Of a stretch of DNA of 22,542 nt, positions 6,718 to 13,589 are shown in pieces. A model generated the notes under the pieces. That model was not told where the DNA came from and made no database searches. It saw nothing but the letters and a program-made list of their open reading frames with translations. Every line of letters begins with the position of its first letter. Within the stretch, counting starts at the first letter, position 1. Source of the DNA: Bacteroidales bacterium UBA4331 (GTDB lineage Bacteria > Bacteroidota > Bacteroidia > Bacteroidales > Paludibacteraceae); NCBI GenBank assembly GCA_002394395.1, contig DGTR01000001.1, positions 1 through 22,542 on the forward strand, read 5' to 3'. The translations under genes and the position numbers were made by a program.

Positions 6718-7311
6718 ATGGAAGAAGTAATCAAATATTTTGAGTCCCTCGAAGCACGGATTGCGGAATACGAAAAACGCATCGCCGTGCTGGAGGAGGC
6801 TCAGCAAACCAACGAAGCCGTGATCGCTTCGATGGAGGCAGAGATCGAGGAGCTGAAAAGCCGGCCTCTGCCGGAACCTCAGGTGGTAGAAAAAGTCGTG
6901 GAGAAGATCGTGGAGAAACCCATCGAAATACCGGAATCTCGAGATAACGAAATATCGAAGGAGCCCGGAGCGTCTCCCCAAAGTAATGGGGAGAGCGGCC
7001 TCCGCCTAGAGGGGCAAACAGAGGAGCCTGTGCCCGCGCCTGTAGTAGAGGAGCAAGCTTCTCCCAAAGCAGCGGTCTATGGCAAACCGGTGGACGACAT
7101 CCGGCAGGCGATCTCGTTGGGAGACCGATTCTTGTACCAACGCGAGCTGTTCGGCCAGAATGCCGAATTGATGCAACGCACCCTCACGGAGATCAACGAA
7201 CTTCAGTCCTTCGACGAGGCGATGAGTTATATCAACTCTCGCTTCCAATGGGACACCGAGAGCAATAGTTATCAACAGTTTGTCGTGAGCCTGCATCGCA
7301 GGTTTGGTTAA
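6718..7311 (+). CDS. Coiled-coil protein with conserved C-terminal domain, function unknown
   Basis: This 197-residue soluble protein has no signal peptide. Residues 1-48 form a coiled coil with heptad-like Leu/Ile spacing (ESLEARIAEYEKRIAVLEEA). Residues 49-124 are a Pro/Glu/Val-rich linker. Residues 126-196 form a compact helical domain (DDIRQAISLGDRFLYQREL, then ELMQRTLTEINELQSFDEA and YINSRFQWD) that I believe recurs in Bacteroidales hypothetical proteins; no function is known to me. The linker contains an 8-bp micro-repeat (6923-6962) and a GC-rich inverted repeat (6973-6994), both read in frame. Its stop abuts the rsmI start with no gap. The architecture suggests a self-associating adaptor; that is inference. 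Confidence 0.75.
   Translation: MEEVIKYFESLEARIAEYEKRIAVLEEAQQTNEAVIASMEAEIEELKSRPLPEPQVVEKVVEKIVEKPIEIPESRDNEISKEPGASPQSNGESGLRLEGQTEEPVPAPVVEEQASPKAAVYGKPVDDIRQAISLGDRFLYQRELFGQNAELMQRTLTEINELQSFDEAMSYINSRFQWDTESNSYQQFVVSLHRRFG
6923..6962. repeat. 8-bp TCGAAATA micro-repeat in the coiled-coil gene linker
   Basis: Five 8-bp units begin at 6923, 6931, 6939, 6947 and 6955. They are read in frame as IEIPESRDNEISKE. This is the same family as in dapB (2046-2081) and at the DUF4861 start (15888-15927). Confidence 0.75.
6973..6994. repeat. GC-rich inverted repeat in frame
   Basis: TCTCCCCA (6973-6980) and TGGGGAGA (6987-6994) form perfect 8-bp arms. They are read in frame within the linker (ASPQSNGES). 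The arm sequence resembles the inverted repeat at 16655-16674 in the DUF4861 gene. Confidence 0.55.
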
Positions 7312-7977
7312 ATGCTGTATATCGTTCCCACACCGGTCGGCAATCTGCAGGACATGACGTTCCGTGCGATTGAGACGCTGAAATCGGTTGATCTGATTTT
7401 GGCGGAAGACACACGCACCAGCGGCGTGTTGCTGCAGCATTTTGACATCCATACGCCCTTAAAGTCGCATCATAAGTTCAACGAACATGAGACCTCTGCG
7501 GACATCGTGGAGCGGCTGAAGGCGGGTGCGAATATCGCGCTCATCTCCGATGCCGGTACACCGGCTATCAGCGACCCGGGGTTCTTCTTGACGAGGGCTG
7601 CAGCAGAAGCAGGTATCGAGATCCAGACACTCCCCGGTGCAACGGCTTTTGTGCCGGCGTTGGTGGACAGTGGCCTGCCGAACAACCATTTCTACTTTGA
7701 GGGCTTCCTGCCGCAGAAGAAAGGCCGGCAGACACGCTTGCAGTACTTGGCACAACTCGACCAGACCTTCATCATCTACGAGTCGCCCTTCCGGCTCGTG
7801 AAGGCCCTGGAGCAACTATCCCAAGTATGCGGCGAAGAACGCAAAGCGTCTGTCACTCGTGAGATCAGCAAGGTGCATGAAGAGACCGTACGAGGCACCC
7901 TCGCGGAACTGATAAAGCATTTTCAACAAACACCACCGAAAGGCGAGATAGTGATCTGCGTGGCAGGAAAGGAATAA
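7312..7977 (+). CDS. rsmI: 16S rRNA (cytidine(1402)-2'-O)-methyltransferase
   Basis: RsmI adds the 2'-O-methyl group to C1402 of 16S rRNA in the ribosomal P site, using S-adenosylmethionine. The 221 residues carry the family motifs in order: YIVPTPVGNLQDMTFRA, AEDTRTSGVLL, SHHKFNEH, ALISDAGTPAISDPG, LPGATAFVPALVDSGLP, FEGFLPQKKGR and YESPFRL. The tetrapyrrole-methylase fold is complete; the short C-terminal extension of longer relatives is absent, which is common in this phylum. The ATG abuts the stop of the coiled-coil gene with no gap. The flippase gene follows after 7 nt, so the three are probably co-translated. Confidence 0.95.
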   Translation: MLYIVPTPVGNLQDMTFRAIETLKSVDLILAEDTRTSGVLLQHFDIHTPLKSHHKFNEHETSADIVERLKAGANIALISDAGTPAISDPGFFLTRAAAEAGIEIQTLPGATAFVPALVDSGLPNNHFYFEGFLPQKKGRQTRLQYLAQLDQTFIIYESPFRLVKALEQLSQVCGEERKASVTREISKVHEETVRGTLAELIKHFQQTPPKGEIVICVAGKE

Positions 7978-7982
7978 ATCGT

Positions 7983-8010
7983 ACATGGTAAATGACAAAA
8001 TGGTAAATAA
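7983..8010. repeat. 15-bp micro-repeat spanning the flippase start
   Basis: TGGTAAAT recurs at 7986 and 8001, 15 bp apart, in the family AATGACAAAATGGTA. It provides the first two candidate ATG codons of the flippase and encodes MVNDKMVN. Confidence 0.75.
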
Positions 8011-9460
8011 CTCGATGAAATCCTTGGCGAAGGACACCGCCATCTATGGTCTGAGTTCGATAATAGGTAAGTTCCTGAACTACCTGCTCGTACCGCTGTA
8101 CACATACGTGCTGGCGCGGACAGACGACTACGGTATCGTCACGAACCTTTACGCTTGGACGGCGCTACTGCTTGTGCTCCTTACGTATGGCATGGAGACC
8201 GGCTTCTTCCGTTTCGCCAACCGCGAGGATTACATCCCGCGGACTGTCTATAAGACCTCGTTCATTACCCTTTTATGCACCAGCGCATTGTTCACTATGC
8301 TGGTCATCATCTTCCATCAGCCCTTAGCGAATGTTCTGGGTTATCCCGACCATTCGGAGTTTGTGGAGATGATGTTCGCGACGGTAGCTATCGATGCGTT
8401 TGCGTGCATCCCCTTTGCGTACTTGCGGTACCAGAAACGACCGATCGTTTTTGCGGCACTCAAGTTGCTGTTTGTGCTACTGAACATCGGTTTTAACATC
8501 CTTTTCTTAGTAGTCTTGGGCAAGAACGATGTGTTCTATGTCTTCCTCAGTAACATCTTAGCGACGACGATCCAGACGCTCTGCCTCTTGCCGTTCACAA
8601 TGCCGAAAGGCGGACAGTTCAGCGCACCTGTACTCAAAGAGATGCTGCGTTATTCGCTGCCGTTATTGGTACTCGGCGTGGCAGGCATCATGAACCAGAC
8701 TCTCGACCGCATCCTCTTCCCTTATCTCTACACCGGCGACGATGCGCAAGCGCAACTCGGTATCTACGGCGCGTGCTTCAAGGTAGCGATGGTGATGATG
8801 ATGTTCACCCAGGCCTTCCGCTACGCCTACGAGCCGTTTGTCTTCTCCAAACATAAGGACCGCCACTCGGTAGAGGCGTACGCCGACGCGATGAAGTACT
8901 ACATCATCTTCTCGTACCTCATCCTGTTAGGTGTGATCTTCTATCTGGACATCTTCCGCTACATCGTCTCGAGTGCTTATTGGGAGGGGTTAAAGATCGT
9001 GCCGGTGGTGCTTTGGACGTATGTCTTCCAAGGCATCTACTTCAACCTCTCGTTCTGGTACAAACTGACGGACGAGACGAAATGGGGTGCCTATTTCTCG
9101 CTCATCGGCCTGGTGATCACGCTGGTGCTTCAGATCGTCGGCGTGCCGATCATCGGTTATTGGGCATCTTGCGGCAGTAGCCTCGTCTGCTATTTCGTGA
9201 TCATGCTCCTCTCCTATTTCATCGGCCAGAAGAAAGCGCCTATACCCTATGACCTCAAGACGATTGGAGGTTATACAGCGCTGACGCTCGGACTGTTAGG
9301 AGTTTATTATGCCTTCCGGCTGTATTATGTACAAAACATGTGGGCGCTGATGGGTATCGGTACGGTACTGATCGGCATCTACTTATTTATATTAACCCGT
9401 AAAGATTTTCCTATTCAAAATGTTCTCAGGAATCGTAGAAACAATGGCTCAGGTCGTTAA
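7985..9460 (+). CDS. Wzx-type polysaccharide flippase 1
   Basis: This 491-residue integral membrane protein belongs to the oligosaccharide flippase group of the MOP superfamily, with 12-14 predicted membrane segments. It should move lipid-linked sugars across the inner membrane. The conserved start is SLAKDTAIYGLSSIIGKFLNYLLVPLYT, and a middle region has the typical LPLLVLGVAGIMNQTLDR stretch. Three in-frame ATGs compete: 7985 and 8000 lie in a 15-bp repeat, and 8015 is where similarity to relatives begins, so the true start may be 8015. The last 41 nt overlap the ribE start. No glycosyltransferase lies nearby, so the sugar substrate is unknown. Confidence 0.88.
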   Translation: MVNDKMVNNSMKSLAKDTAIYGLSSIIGKFLNYLLVPLYTYVLARTDDYGIVTNLYAWTALLLVLLTYGMETGFFRFANREDYIPRTVYKTSFITLLCTSALFTMLVIIFHQPLANVLGYPDHSEFVEMMFATVAIDAFACIPFAYLRYQKRPIVFAALKLLFVLLNIGFNILFLVVLGKNDVFYVFLSNILATTIQTLCLLPFTMPKGGQFSAPVLKEMLRYSLPLLVLGVAGIMNQTLDRILFPYLYTGDDAQAQLGIYGACFKVAMVMMMFTQAFRYAYEPFVFSKHKDRHSVEAYADAMKYYIIFSYLILLGVIFYLDIFRYIVSSAYWEGLKIVPVVLWTYVFQGIYFNLSFWYKLTDETKWGAYFSLIGLVITLVLQIVGVPIIGYWASCGSSLVCYFVIMLLSYFIGQKKAPIPYDLKTIGGYTALTLGLLGVYYAFRLYYVQNMWALMGIGTVLIGIYLFILTRKDFPIQNVLRNRRNNGSGR

Positions 9461-10076
9461 GATTGAGACCGAGCAAACGAATAAACATTTCACGCTTCGC
9501 AACCCCTTCGGCGAGCCTCTGTCAATCGATCAGTCGATTGCGCATAACGGCGTGTGCCTGACGGTGGTGAAGACAAATGACCAAATGGTAAATGGTGAAA
9601 TGGTAAATGTATATACCGTCACAGCGATGCAGGAGTCCCTGCGTCTGACGAACCTCGACTTGCTCAAAGTCGGCGACTGGGTCAACGTAGAGCGTTCGAT
9701 GCTCATGGGCGGTCGTCTCGATGGACACATCGTGCAGGGCCACGTGGATCAGAAAGCCGTTTGCATCGATGCACACGAGACCGACGGCAGCTGGTACTAC
9801 CGCTTTGAATACGAGACCTCCAAAGAGATGGTGGAGCGCGGGTATTTCTGCGTGGACAAAGGATCGGTGACCATCAACGGCGTCAGCCTGACGGCCTGCG
9901 AGCCCGACATCCAAGGCAACAAAGGCTACGTGTCGGTTTGCATCATTCCCTATACCGAGGAGAATACGAACTTCAAGTACATCGAGGCAGGCACGGTAGT
10001 CAACCTCGAGTTTGACATCCTCGGCAAATACATGGCACGCTATCTCTCACAAATGAATCAATGGCAAAATAAATGA
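9420..10076 (+). CDS. ribE: Riboflavin synthase (alpha chain)
   Basis: This enzyme dismutates two molecules of 6,7-dimethyl-8-ribityllumazine to riboflavin. The 218 residues form two lumazine-binding barrels. The first runs from MFSGIVE through AHNGVCLTV (41-49) to about residue 92. The second runs from GHIVQGHVD (102-110) through KGSVTINGVSLT (148-158). The canonical MFSGIVE start fixes the ATG at 9420, which makes a real 41-nt overlap with the flippase gene. Residues 53-63 (NDQMVNGEMVN) are read from a 15-bp micro-repeat. They lengthen a loop that in E. coli is about ten residues shorter. The C-terminus and stop also fall in a repeat of the same family. Active-site elements look intact. ribE and ribC are both used as symbols. 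Confidence 0.95.
   Translation: MFSGIVETMAQVVKIETEQTNKHFTLRNPFGEPLSIDQSIAHNGVCLTVVKTNDQMVNGEMVNVYTVTAMQESLRLTNLDLLKVGDWVNVERSMLMGGRLDGHIVQGHVDQKAVCIDAHETDGSWYYRFEYETSKEMVERGYFCVDKGSVTINGVSLTACEPDIQGNKGYVSVCIIPYTEENTNFKYIEAGTVVNLEFDILGKYMARYLSQMNQWQNK
9576..9610. repeat. 15-bp micro-repeat inside ribE
   Basis: Two full 15-bp units (9576-9590, 9591-9605) of type AATGACCAAATGGTA plus a partial third. Because 15 is a multiple of three, each unit adds the same five-residue pattern (NDQMV, NGEMV). Confidence 0.85.
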
Positions 10077-10116
10077 AAAAATTGTAAATGATAAAATTGT
10101 AAATGAATTTATGGAC
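10052..10116. repeat. 15-bp micro-repeat between ribE and the FKBP gene
   Basis: Units lie at 10052-10066, 10072-10086, 10087-10101 and 10102-10116. The ribE stop TGA falls in the second. The FKBP start ATG at 10111 occupies the position of the conserved internal ATG of the last unit, so the start codon is itself part of the repeat. Confidence 0.8.
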
Positions 10117-10695
10117 AAAATTAGTTATGCATTAGGCCTCTCAATGGGTCAAAACCTCATGGGCAGCGGCGTAGAGAAACTGAACTATCAGGACCTCGCA
10201 GCCGGCATCGAAGATGTACTGACCCATCAGCAACCCAAGATCAGCTATCAGGAGGCACAACAGGTATTGAACACGTTCTTCCAGGAGTTGGAGCAGAAAA
10301 TCGCCGGCGCAGCGAAAGAGGCAGGTGAGAAGTTCCTCGCGGAGAACGCTAAACGCGAAGGCGTCAAAGTGACGGAATCCGGTCTGCAGTACGAGATCCT
10401 CGAGCCGTCGCTTGGTCAGAAACCGAAAGCTACCGACACCGTGCGCGTACATTATGAAGGTACGCTCATCGACGGCACGGTTTTCGACAGCTCGTACAAA
10501 CGCGGCGAGTCGATCACTTTCCCGCTGAACGGCGTCATCAAAGGCTGGACCGAAGGACTCCAACTGATGTCCATCGGTTCGAAGTACAAATTCTTCATCC
10601 CCTATCAGTTGGCTTACGGCGAGCGCGGAGCGGGAGCATCCATTCCCCCGTACGCAGCCCTGATCTTCACGGTAGAACTCTTAGGAATTGAATAA
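10111..10695 (+). CDS. FKBP-type peptidyl-prolyl isomerase, cytoplasmic (FklB-like)
   Basis: This enzyme speeds cis-trans isomerisation of proline bonds during folding. Of 194 residues, the first ~70 form a helical dimerisation domain (DKISYALGLSMGQNL onward) and a long helix leads to the catalytic FKBP fold at about residues 104-194. The fold shows VHYEGTLIDGTVFDSSY, FPLNGVIKGWTEGLQLM and IPPYAALIFTVELL. The aromatic pocket residues (Tyr, Phe, Asp, Trp, Tyr, Phe) are present. There is no signal peptide, so it probably acts in the cytoplasm, unlike its lipoprotein neighbour. The catalytic domain and the helix before it (AAGEKFL, VKVTESGLQYE) are nearly the same as in the next gene, which indicates a tandem duplication. 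Confidence 0.93.
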   Translation: MDKISYALGLSMGQNLMGSGVEKLNYQDLAAGIEDVLTHQQPKISYQEAQQVLNTFFQELEQKIAGAAKEAGEKFLAENAKREGVKVTESGLQYEILEPSLGQKPKATDTVRVHYEGTLIDGTVFDSSYKRGESITFPLNGVIKGWTEGLQLMSIGSKYKFFIPYQLAYGERGAGASIPPYAALIFTVELLGIE

Positions 10696-10719
10696 TAACA
10701 AAAATGAAGGTTCGTGCAA

Positions 10720-10788
10720 GTCGAGTGTAAGCTCGCTTACGCAACTCGACGCAGCCGAAGCTCCAGAAATTTAAATGAATTTAAATTT
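10720..10788. repeat. Stem-loop and AT-rich near-palindrome between the FKBP genes
   Basis: GTCGAGT (10720-10726) pairs with ACTCGAC (10744-10750), and GTAAG (10727-10731) with CTTAC (10736-10740). A near-palindrome built from TTTAAAT/ATTTAAA lies at 10767-10788, just before the lipoprotein start. No T-run follows the stem, so it is not a convincing terminator. It may affect expression of the downstream gene or be another dispersed palindromic element. Confidence 0.5.
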
Positions 10789-12033
10789 ATGAAAAAAATC
10801 AGTATTTTAATGCTTGCCGTACTGGCGATGATCTCCTGCGGCAACAGTTACAAGGCACAAGATGCCGTATTAGAGAACGAAGCTGACTCCGTCAACTATG
10901 CGCTGGGTCTGCTCAATGGTCTGCAGATCAAGAGCCGTTTCCTGGCTAACGACAGCAGCGATGCAGCCGTAGCAGAGTTTATCGACGCCCTCGAGGCTGC
11001 TTATCAGGGCAAAGAAGAGACCCTGAGCGAGATTGAGCAGACTGGTCGTCAGTTCGGCATGTCCGTCAAGACCTTCGAGAAGAACGGTCTGGCTGAGAAT
11101 AAAGACTGGACGCTGAACGAGCGTATCTTCCTCCAGGCTGTAGTCAACGCCCTCTACGAGGACACTACCGTTATGCCCGAAGCCGCAGCAGAGAGTTTCC
11201 TTATGTCTTGCTACCAGAGCGGTCGAGCTATGGAGAGCGGTGAGGTTGTTTACTCCAAGTGCCCGAGCAAAGCAAAGACCATCGAACTGGCTTCTGCCAT
11301 CGACTCGCTCAACTACGCCTTCGGTCTCATGAATGGTCAGCAGATCCGTATGTACGTCCTCTCCGAAGATACCGTGGGTAACGCAAAAGAGGAGTTCATT
11401 AAGAATGTCAACAAGGGCATGAAAGAAGATGTACGCAACCCGCAGGTCGTAGCAATGGCGAAGAATATCGGTAAGGCTATCCGCGAGCAAGAGCCCGTAG
11501 GTCTGCTCGGTATCGATGGTCTGGAGACTAACTTCGAGCTCCTCAAGCAAGGTTTCATCAATGGTCTTTACAATTACACCGATCAGATGGACGGCGCTGC
11601 TGCCAACGCGTATGTAGAGGAGGTCATCAACCGTCTCAAATACGGTGAGACAAAAGCTGCAGGCGAGAAGTTCCTCCAGGAGAACGCACTGCGCGAAGAA
11701 GTCAAAGTGACCGAATCCGGTCTGCAGTACGAAGTACTCGTTCAGGGCAAAGGTCCGAAACCGACCGCTGAGCAGACTGTCAAAGTGCACTATGAGGGAA
11801 CCCTCATTGACGGCACAGTCTTCGATAGTTCCTACCAGCGCGGCGAGCCGATTGAGTTCCCGCTCAATGGTGTTATCAAAGGTTGGACCGAAGGTCTGCA
11901 ACTCATGCCGAAGGGTTCGAAATACAAACTCTACATCCCGTATGAGTTAGGTTATGGCGAGCGTGGCGCAGGACAATCCATTCCTCCGTTTGCAGCGTTG
12001 ATCTTCACAGTCGAACTGCTGGATATCAAATGA
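10789..12033 (+). CDS. FKBP-type peptidyl-prolyl isomerase lipoprotein with doubled N-terminal domain
   Basis: This 414-residue lipoprotein has a signal peptide ending in lipobox MISC with Cys17, so it is probably membrane-anchored facing the periplasm. It carries two copies of the helical FKBP N-domain: DSVNYALGLLNGLQI at 33-47 and DSLNYAFGLMNGQQI at 172-186, each followed by about 120 helical residues. A single catalytic FKBP fold occupies about 325-414, with the VHYEGTLIDGTVFDSSY and GWTEGLQLM motifs. I start at ATG 10789, where a textbook lipoprotein signal begins; a longer frame from 10714 would be read from the intergenic stem-loop. The catalytic part closely matches the upstream gene. 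The doubled N-domain may create a larger chaperone surface; that is inference. The stop lies in a 15-bp micro-repeat. Confidence 0.92.
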   Translation: MKKISILMLAVLAMISCGNSYKAQDAVLENEADSVNYALGLLNGLQIKSRFLANDSSDAAVAEFIDALEAAYQGKEETLSEIEQTGRQFGMSVKTFEKNGLAENKDWTLNERIFLQAVVNALYEDTTVMPEAAAESFLMSCYQSGRAMESGEVVYSKCPSKAKTIELASAIDSLNYAFGLMNGQQIRMYVLSEDTVGNAKEEFIKNVNKGMKEDVRNPQVVAMAKNIGKAIREQEPVGLLGIDGLETNFELLKQGFINGLYNYTDQMDGAAANAYVEEVINRLKYGETKAAGEKFLQENALREEVKVTESGLQYEVLVQGKGPKPTAEQTVKVHYEGTLIDGTVFDSSYQRGEPIEFPLNGVIKGWTEGLQLMPKGSKYKLYIPYELGYGERGAGQSIPPFAALIFTVELLDIK

Positions 12034-12063
12034 CCAAATAGTAACTGATTAAATTGTAAATTA
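12029..12063. repeat. 15-bp micro-repeat between FKBP lipoprotein and flippase 2
   Basis: Two 15-bp units (12029-12043, 12044-12058) of the AATGACAAAATGGTA family plus a partial third. The first supplies the TGA stop of the isomerase gene. The second supplies an in-frame TAA just before the flippase 2 start. Confidence 0.7.
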
Positions 12064-12065
12064 CC

Positions 12066-13565
12066 TTGGGAGTTATCGCCAAGCAATCGGTTCGTGGTAC
12101 AATAGTGACCTATTTAGGCATCGCCGTGGGCGTTGTCACCACGTTCTTCGTGTTAACCCGTTTCCTCACGACCGAGGAAATCGGGTTGGCACGAGTGCTT
12201 GTCGATGCCGCTACCCTCTTCATCGGTCTGGCGCAGTTAGGCACAAACGCCAGTATCATCCGTTTCTACCCGTATTTTAAGGAAAAAGGCAGCAATGAGG
12301 ACCACGGTTTCTTCTTCTGGGCGCTGGTCGTTCCGATGATTGGATTTATCATCTTTGCGATCATCTACTGGGCGTGTAGTGTGCCGTTGGGCGCTTGGTT
12401 CGGCGATAAATCGCCGCTCTTCGTGGAGTACTACTATTTCGTGCTCCCGCTGGCATTCTTCATGCTCTACCAAGCGATTTTCGAGAGCACCTGCAATGTG
12501 CTCATGCACATCGTCGTGCCCCGTGCCGTTAGAGAGTTTGTCGTGCGTGTCGGTCTGCTGGCGCTCTATCTGCTTTATGCCTTCCGCATCCTTTCACTCG
12601 ATGGTTTTGTGATCGGTCTGTGCACCAACTACGCGCTGGCTGCGCTCATTAACATGGCGTATTTTTTCTCACTTAAGCCGATTCGACTTAAGCCCGATTG
12701 GGCGTACTTAAAGAGCAACCCTGCACTTGTGCGCCGCTATCTGATATATACTGGCTTCCTCCTGCTCTCCGCAGTCACTTCTGTCCTGGCTCCCACGCTC
12801 TCGTCGTTCTTCGTTACCGCTAAAATGGGACTGGACACCACCGGTATCTTTGCTATCGCTACGTACATGGCGGTCATGGTCAGTGTGCCGAATCGCTCTG
12901 TCTCTGCTATCGCCTCACCACAATTAGCGCGGGCCATCAAAGAGGAGAACCGCGAAGAGTGTTCGCATCTCACCCGCCAAGTGACGAGAAACATGCTCCT
13001 CATCGGTGGATTTATCCTATTGATCATCTGGGTCAATATCGACCTTATTTTCCATATCTTACCTAATGGTACTACCTTTGCGCAAGCCAAAAGCGTAGTA
13101 CTCATCTTGGGTGTCAGCCAATTGATTTTGGGGACATTCTCTATTTGTTTTTCTGCGCTGAACTACTCACGATACTATGCGTTGAGTCTGATCTTCTCGC
13201 TGGTTCTGACCATCAGCGCGCTACTGCTCAACAACTACCTGGTACCACGCTATGGTATGGAAGGCGCAGCACTGAGCAATCTGCTCTCGTACGGTCTCTA
13301 CTACATCCTGATTATCGCCGCTATTGTACCCATGGGCGGATTCCATGTAGTGGATCGCAAGTGGTGGTACATCGCCTTGCTGTTAACCGGACTCTTTGCC
13401 GTCAACGCCTTGTGGAGCATGTACGCCTCGCTGCCGAACATCTGGCTCGACAGCCTCCTCCGTAGCCTCATCGTCATTGGCGGAGGACTCTATATCGCTT
13501 ATAAAGCCAACCTCTCTCCTGAGATAAATAGTCAAATAGCCAAAACATTAAACATTAAACATTAA
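12066..13565 (+). CDS. Wzx-type polysaccharide flippase 2
   Basis: This 499-residue integral membrane protein of the oligosaccharide flippase group has 12-14 hydrophobic segments. It begins GVIAKQSVRGTIVTYLGIAVGVVTTFFVLTRFLT, the usual N-terminus of one Bacteroidetes flippase branch, and is distinct in sequence from flippase 1. The start is TTG at 12066: an in-frame TAA at 12057 excludes an upstream start, and the next Met would delete the first membrane segments. The last codons (KTLNIKH) and the stop are read from the 7-bp AACATTA array. It presumably exports a lipid-linked glycan, but no glycosyltransferases are adjacent. Position between a chaperone and truA gives no further hint. Confidence 0.87.
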   Translation: MGVIAKQSVRGTIVTYLGIAVGVVTTFFVLTRFLTTEEIGLARVLVDAATLFIGLAQLGTNASIIRFYPYFKEKGSNEDHGFFFWALVVPMIGFIIFAIIYWACSVPLGAWFGDKSPLFVEYYYFVLPLAFFMLYQAIFESTCNVLMHIVVPRAVREFVVRVGLLALYLLYAFRILSLDGFVIGLCTNYALAALINMAYFFSLKPIRLKPDWAYLKSNPALVRRYLIYTGFLLLSAVTSVLAPTLSSFFVTAKMGLDTTGIFAIATYMAVMVSVPNRSVSAIASPQLARAIKEENREECSHLTRQVTRNMLLIGGFILLIIWVNIDLIFHILPNGTTFAQAKSVVLILGVSQLILGTFSICFSALNYSRYYALSLIFSLVLTISALLLNNYLVPRYGMEGAALSNLLSYGLYYILIIAAIVPMGGFHVVDRKWWYIALLLTGLFAVNALWSMYASLPNIWLDSLLRSLIVIGGGLYIAYKANLSPEINSQIAKTLNIKH

Positions 13566-13585
13566 ACATTAAACATTAAACATTA
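13544..13585. repeat. Six perfect 7-bp AACATTA units
   Basis: AACATTA repeats at 13544, 13551, 13558, 13565, 13572 and 13579 without a mismatch. The array spans the flippase 2 stop (13563-13565) and ends 4 nt before the truA GTG start. It is the only undegraded array in the window, so it may be the youngest or still change in length. Confidence 0.95.
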
Positions 13586-13589
13586 TATC

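Noticed and set aside
10714..10788. A longer N-terminus for the FKBP lipoprotein
   Set aside because: It would be read from the intergenic stem-loop and would bury the lipoprotein signal peptide.
10870..11901. A 343-residue minus-strand frame inside the FKBP lipoprotein gene
   Set aside because: It is a shadow caused by codon bias; the plus-strand protein has clear domains.
13544..13585. CRISPR array
   Set aside because: Units are 7 bp and directly adjacent, with no spacers and no cas genes nearby.
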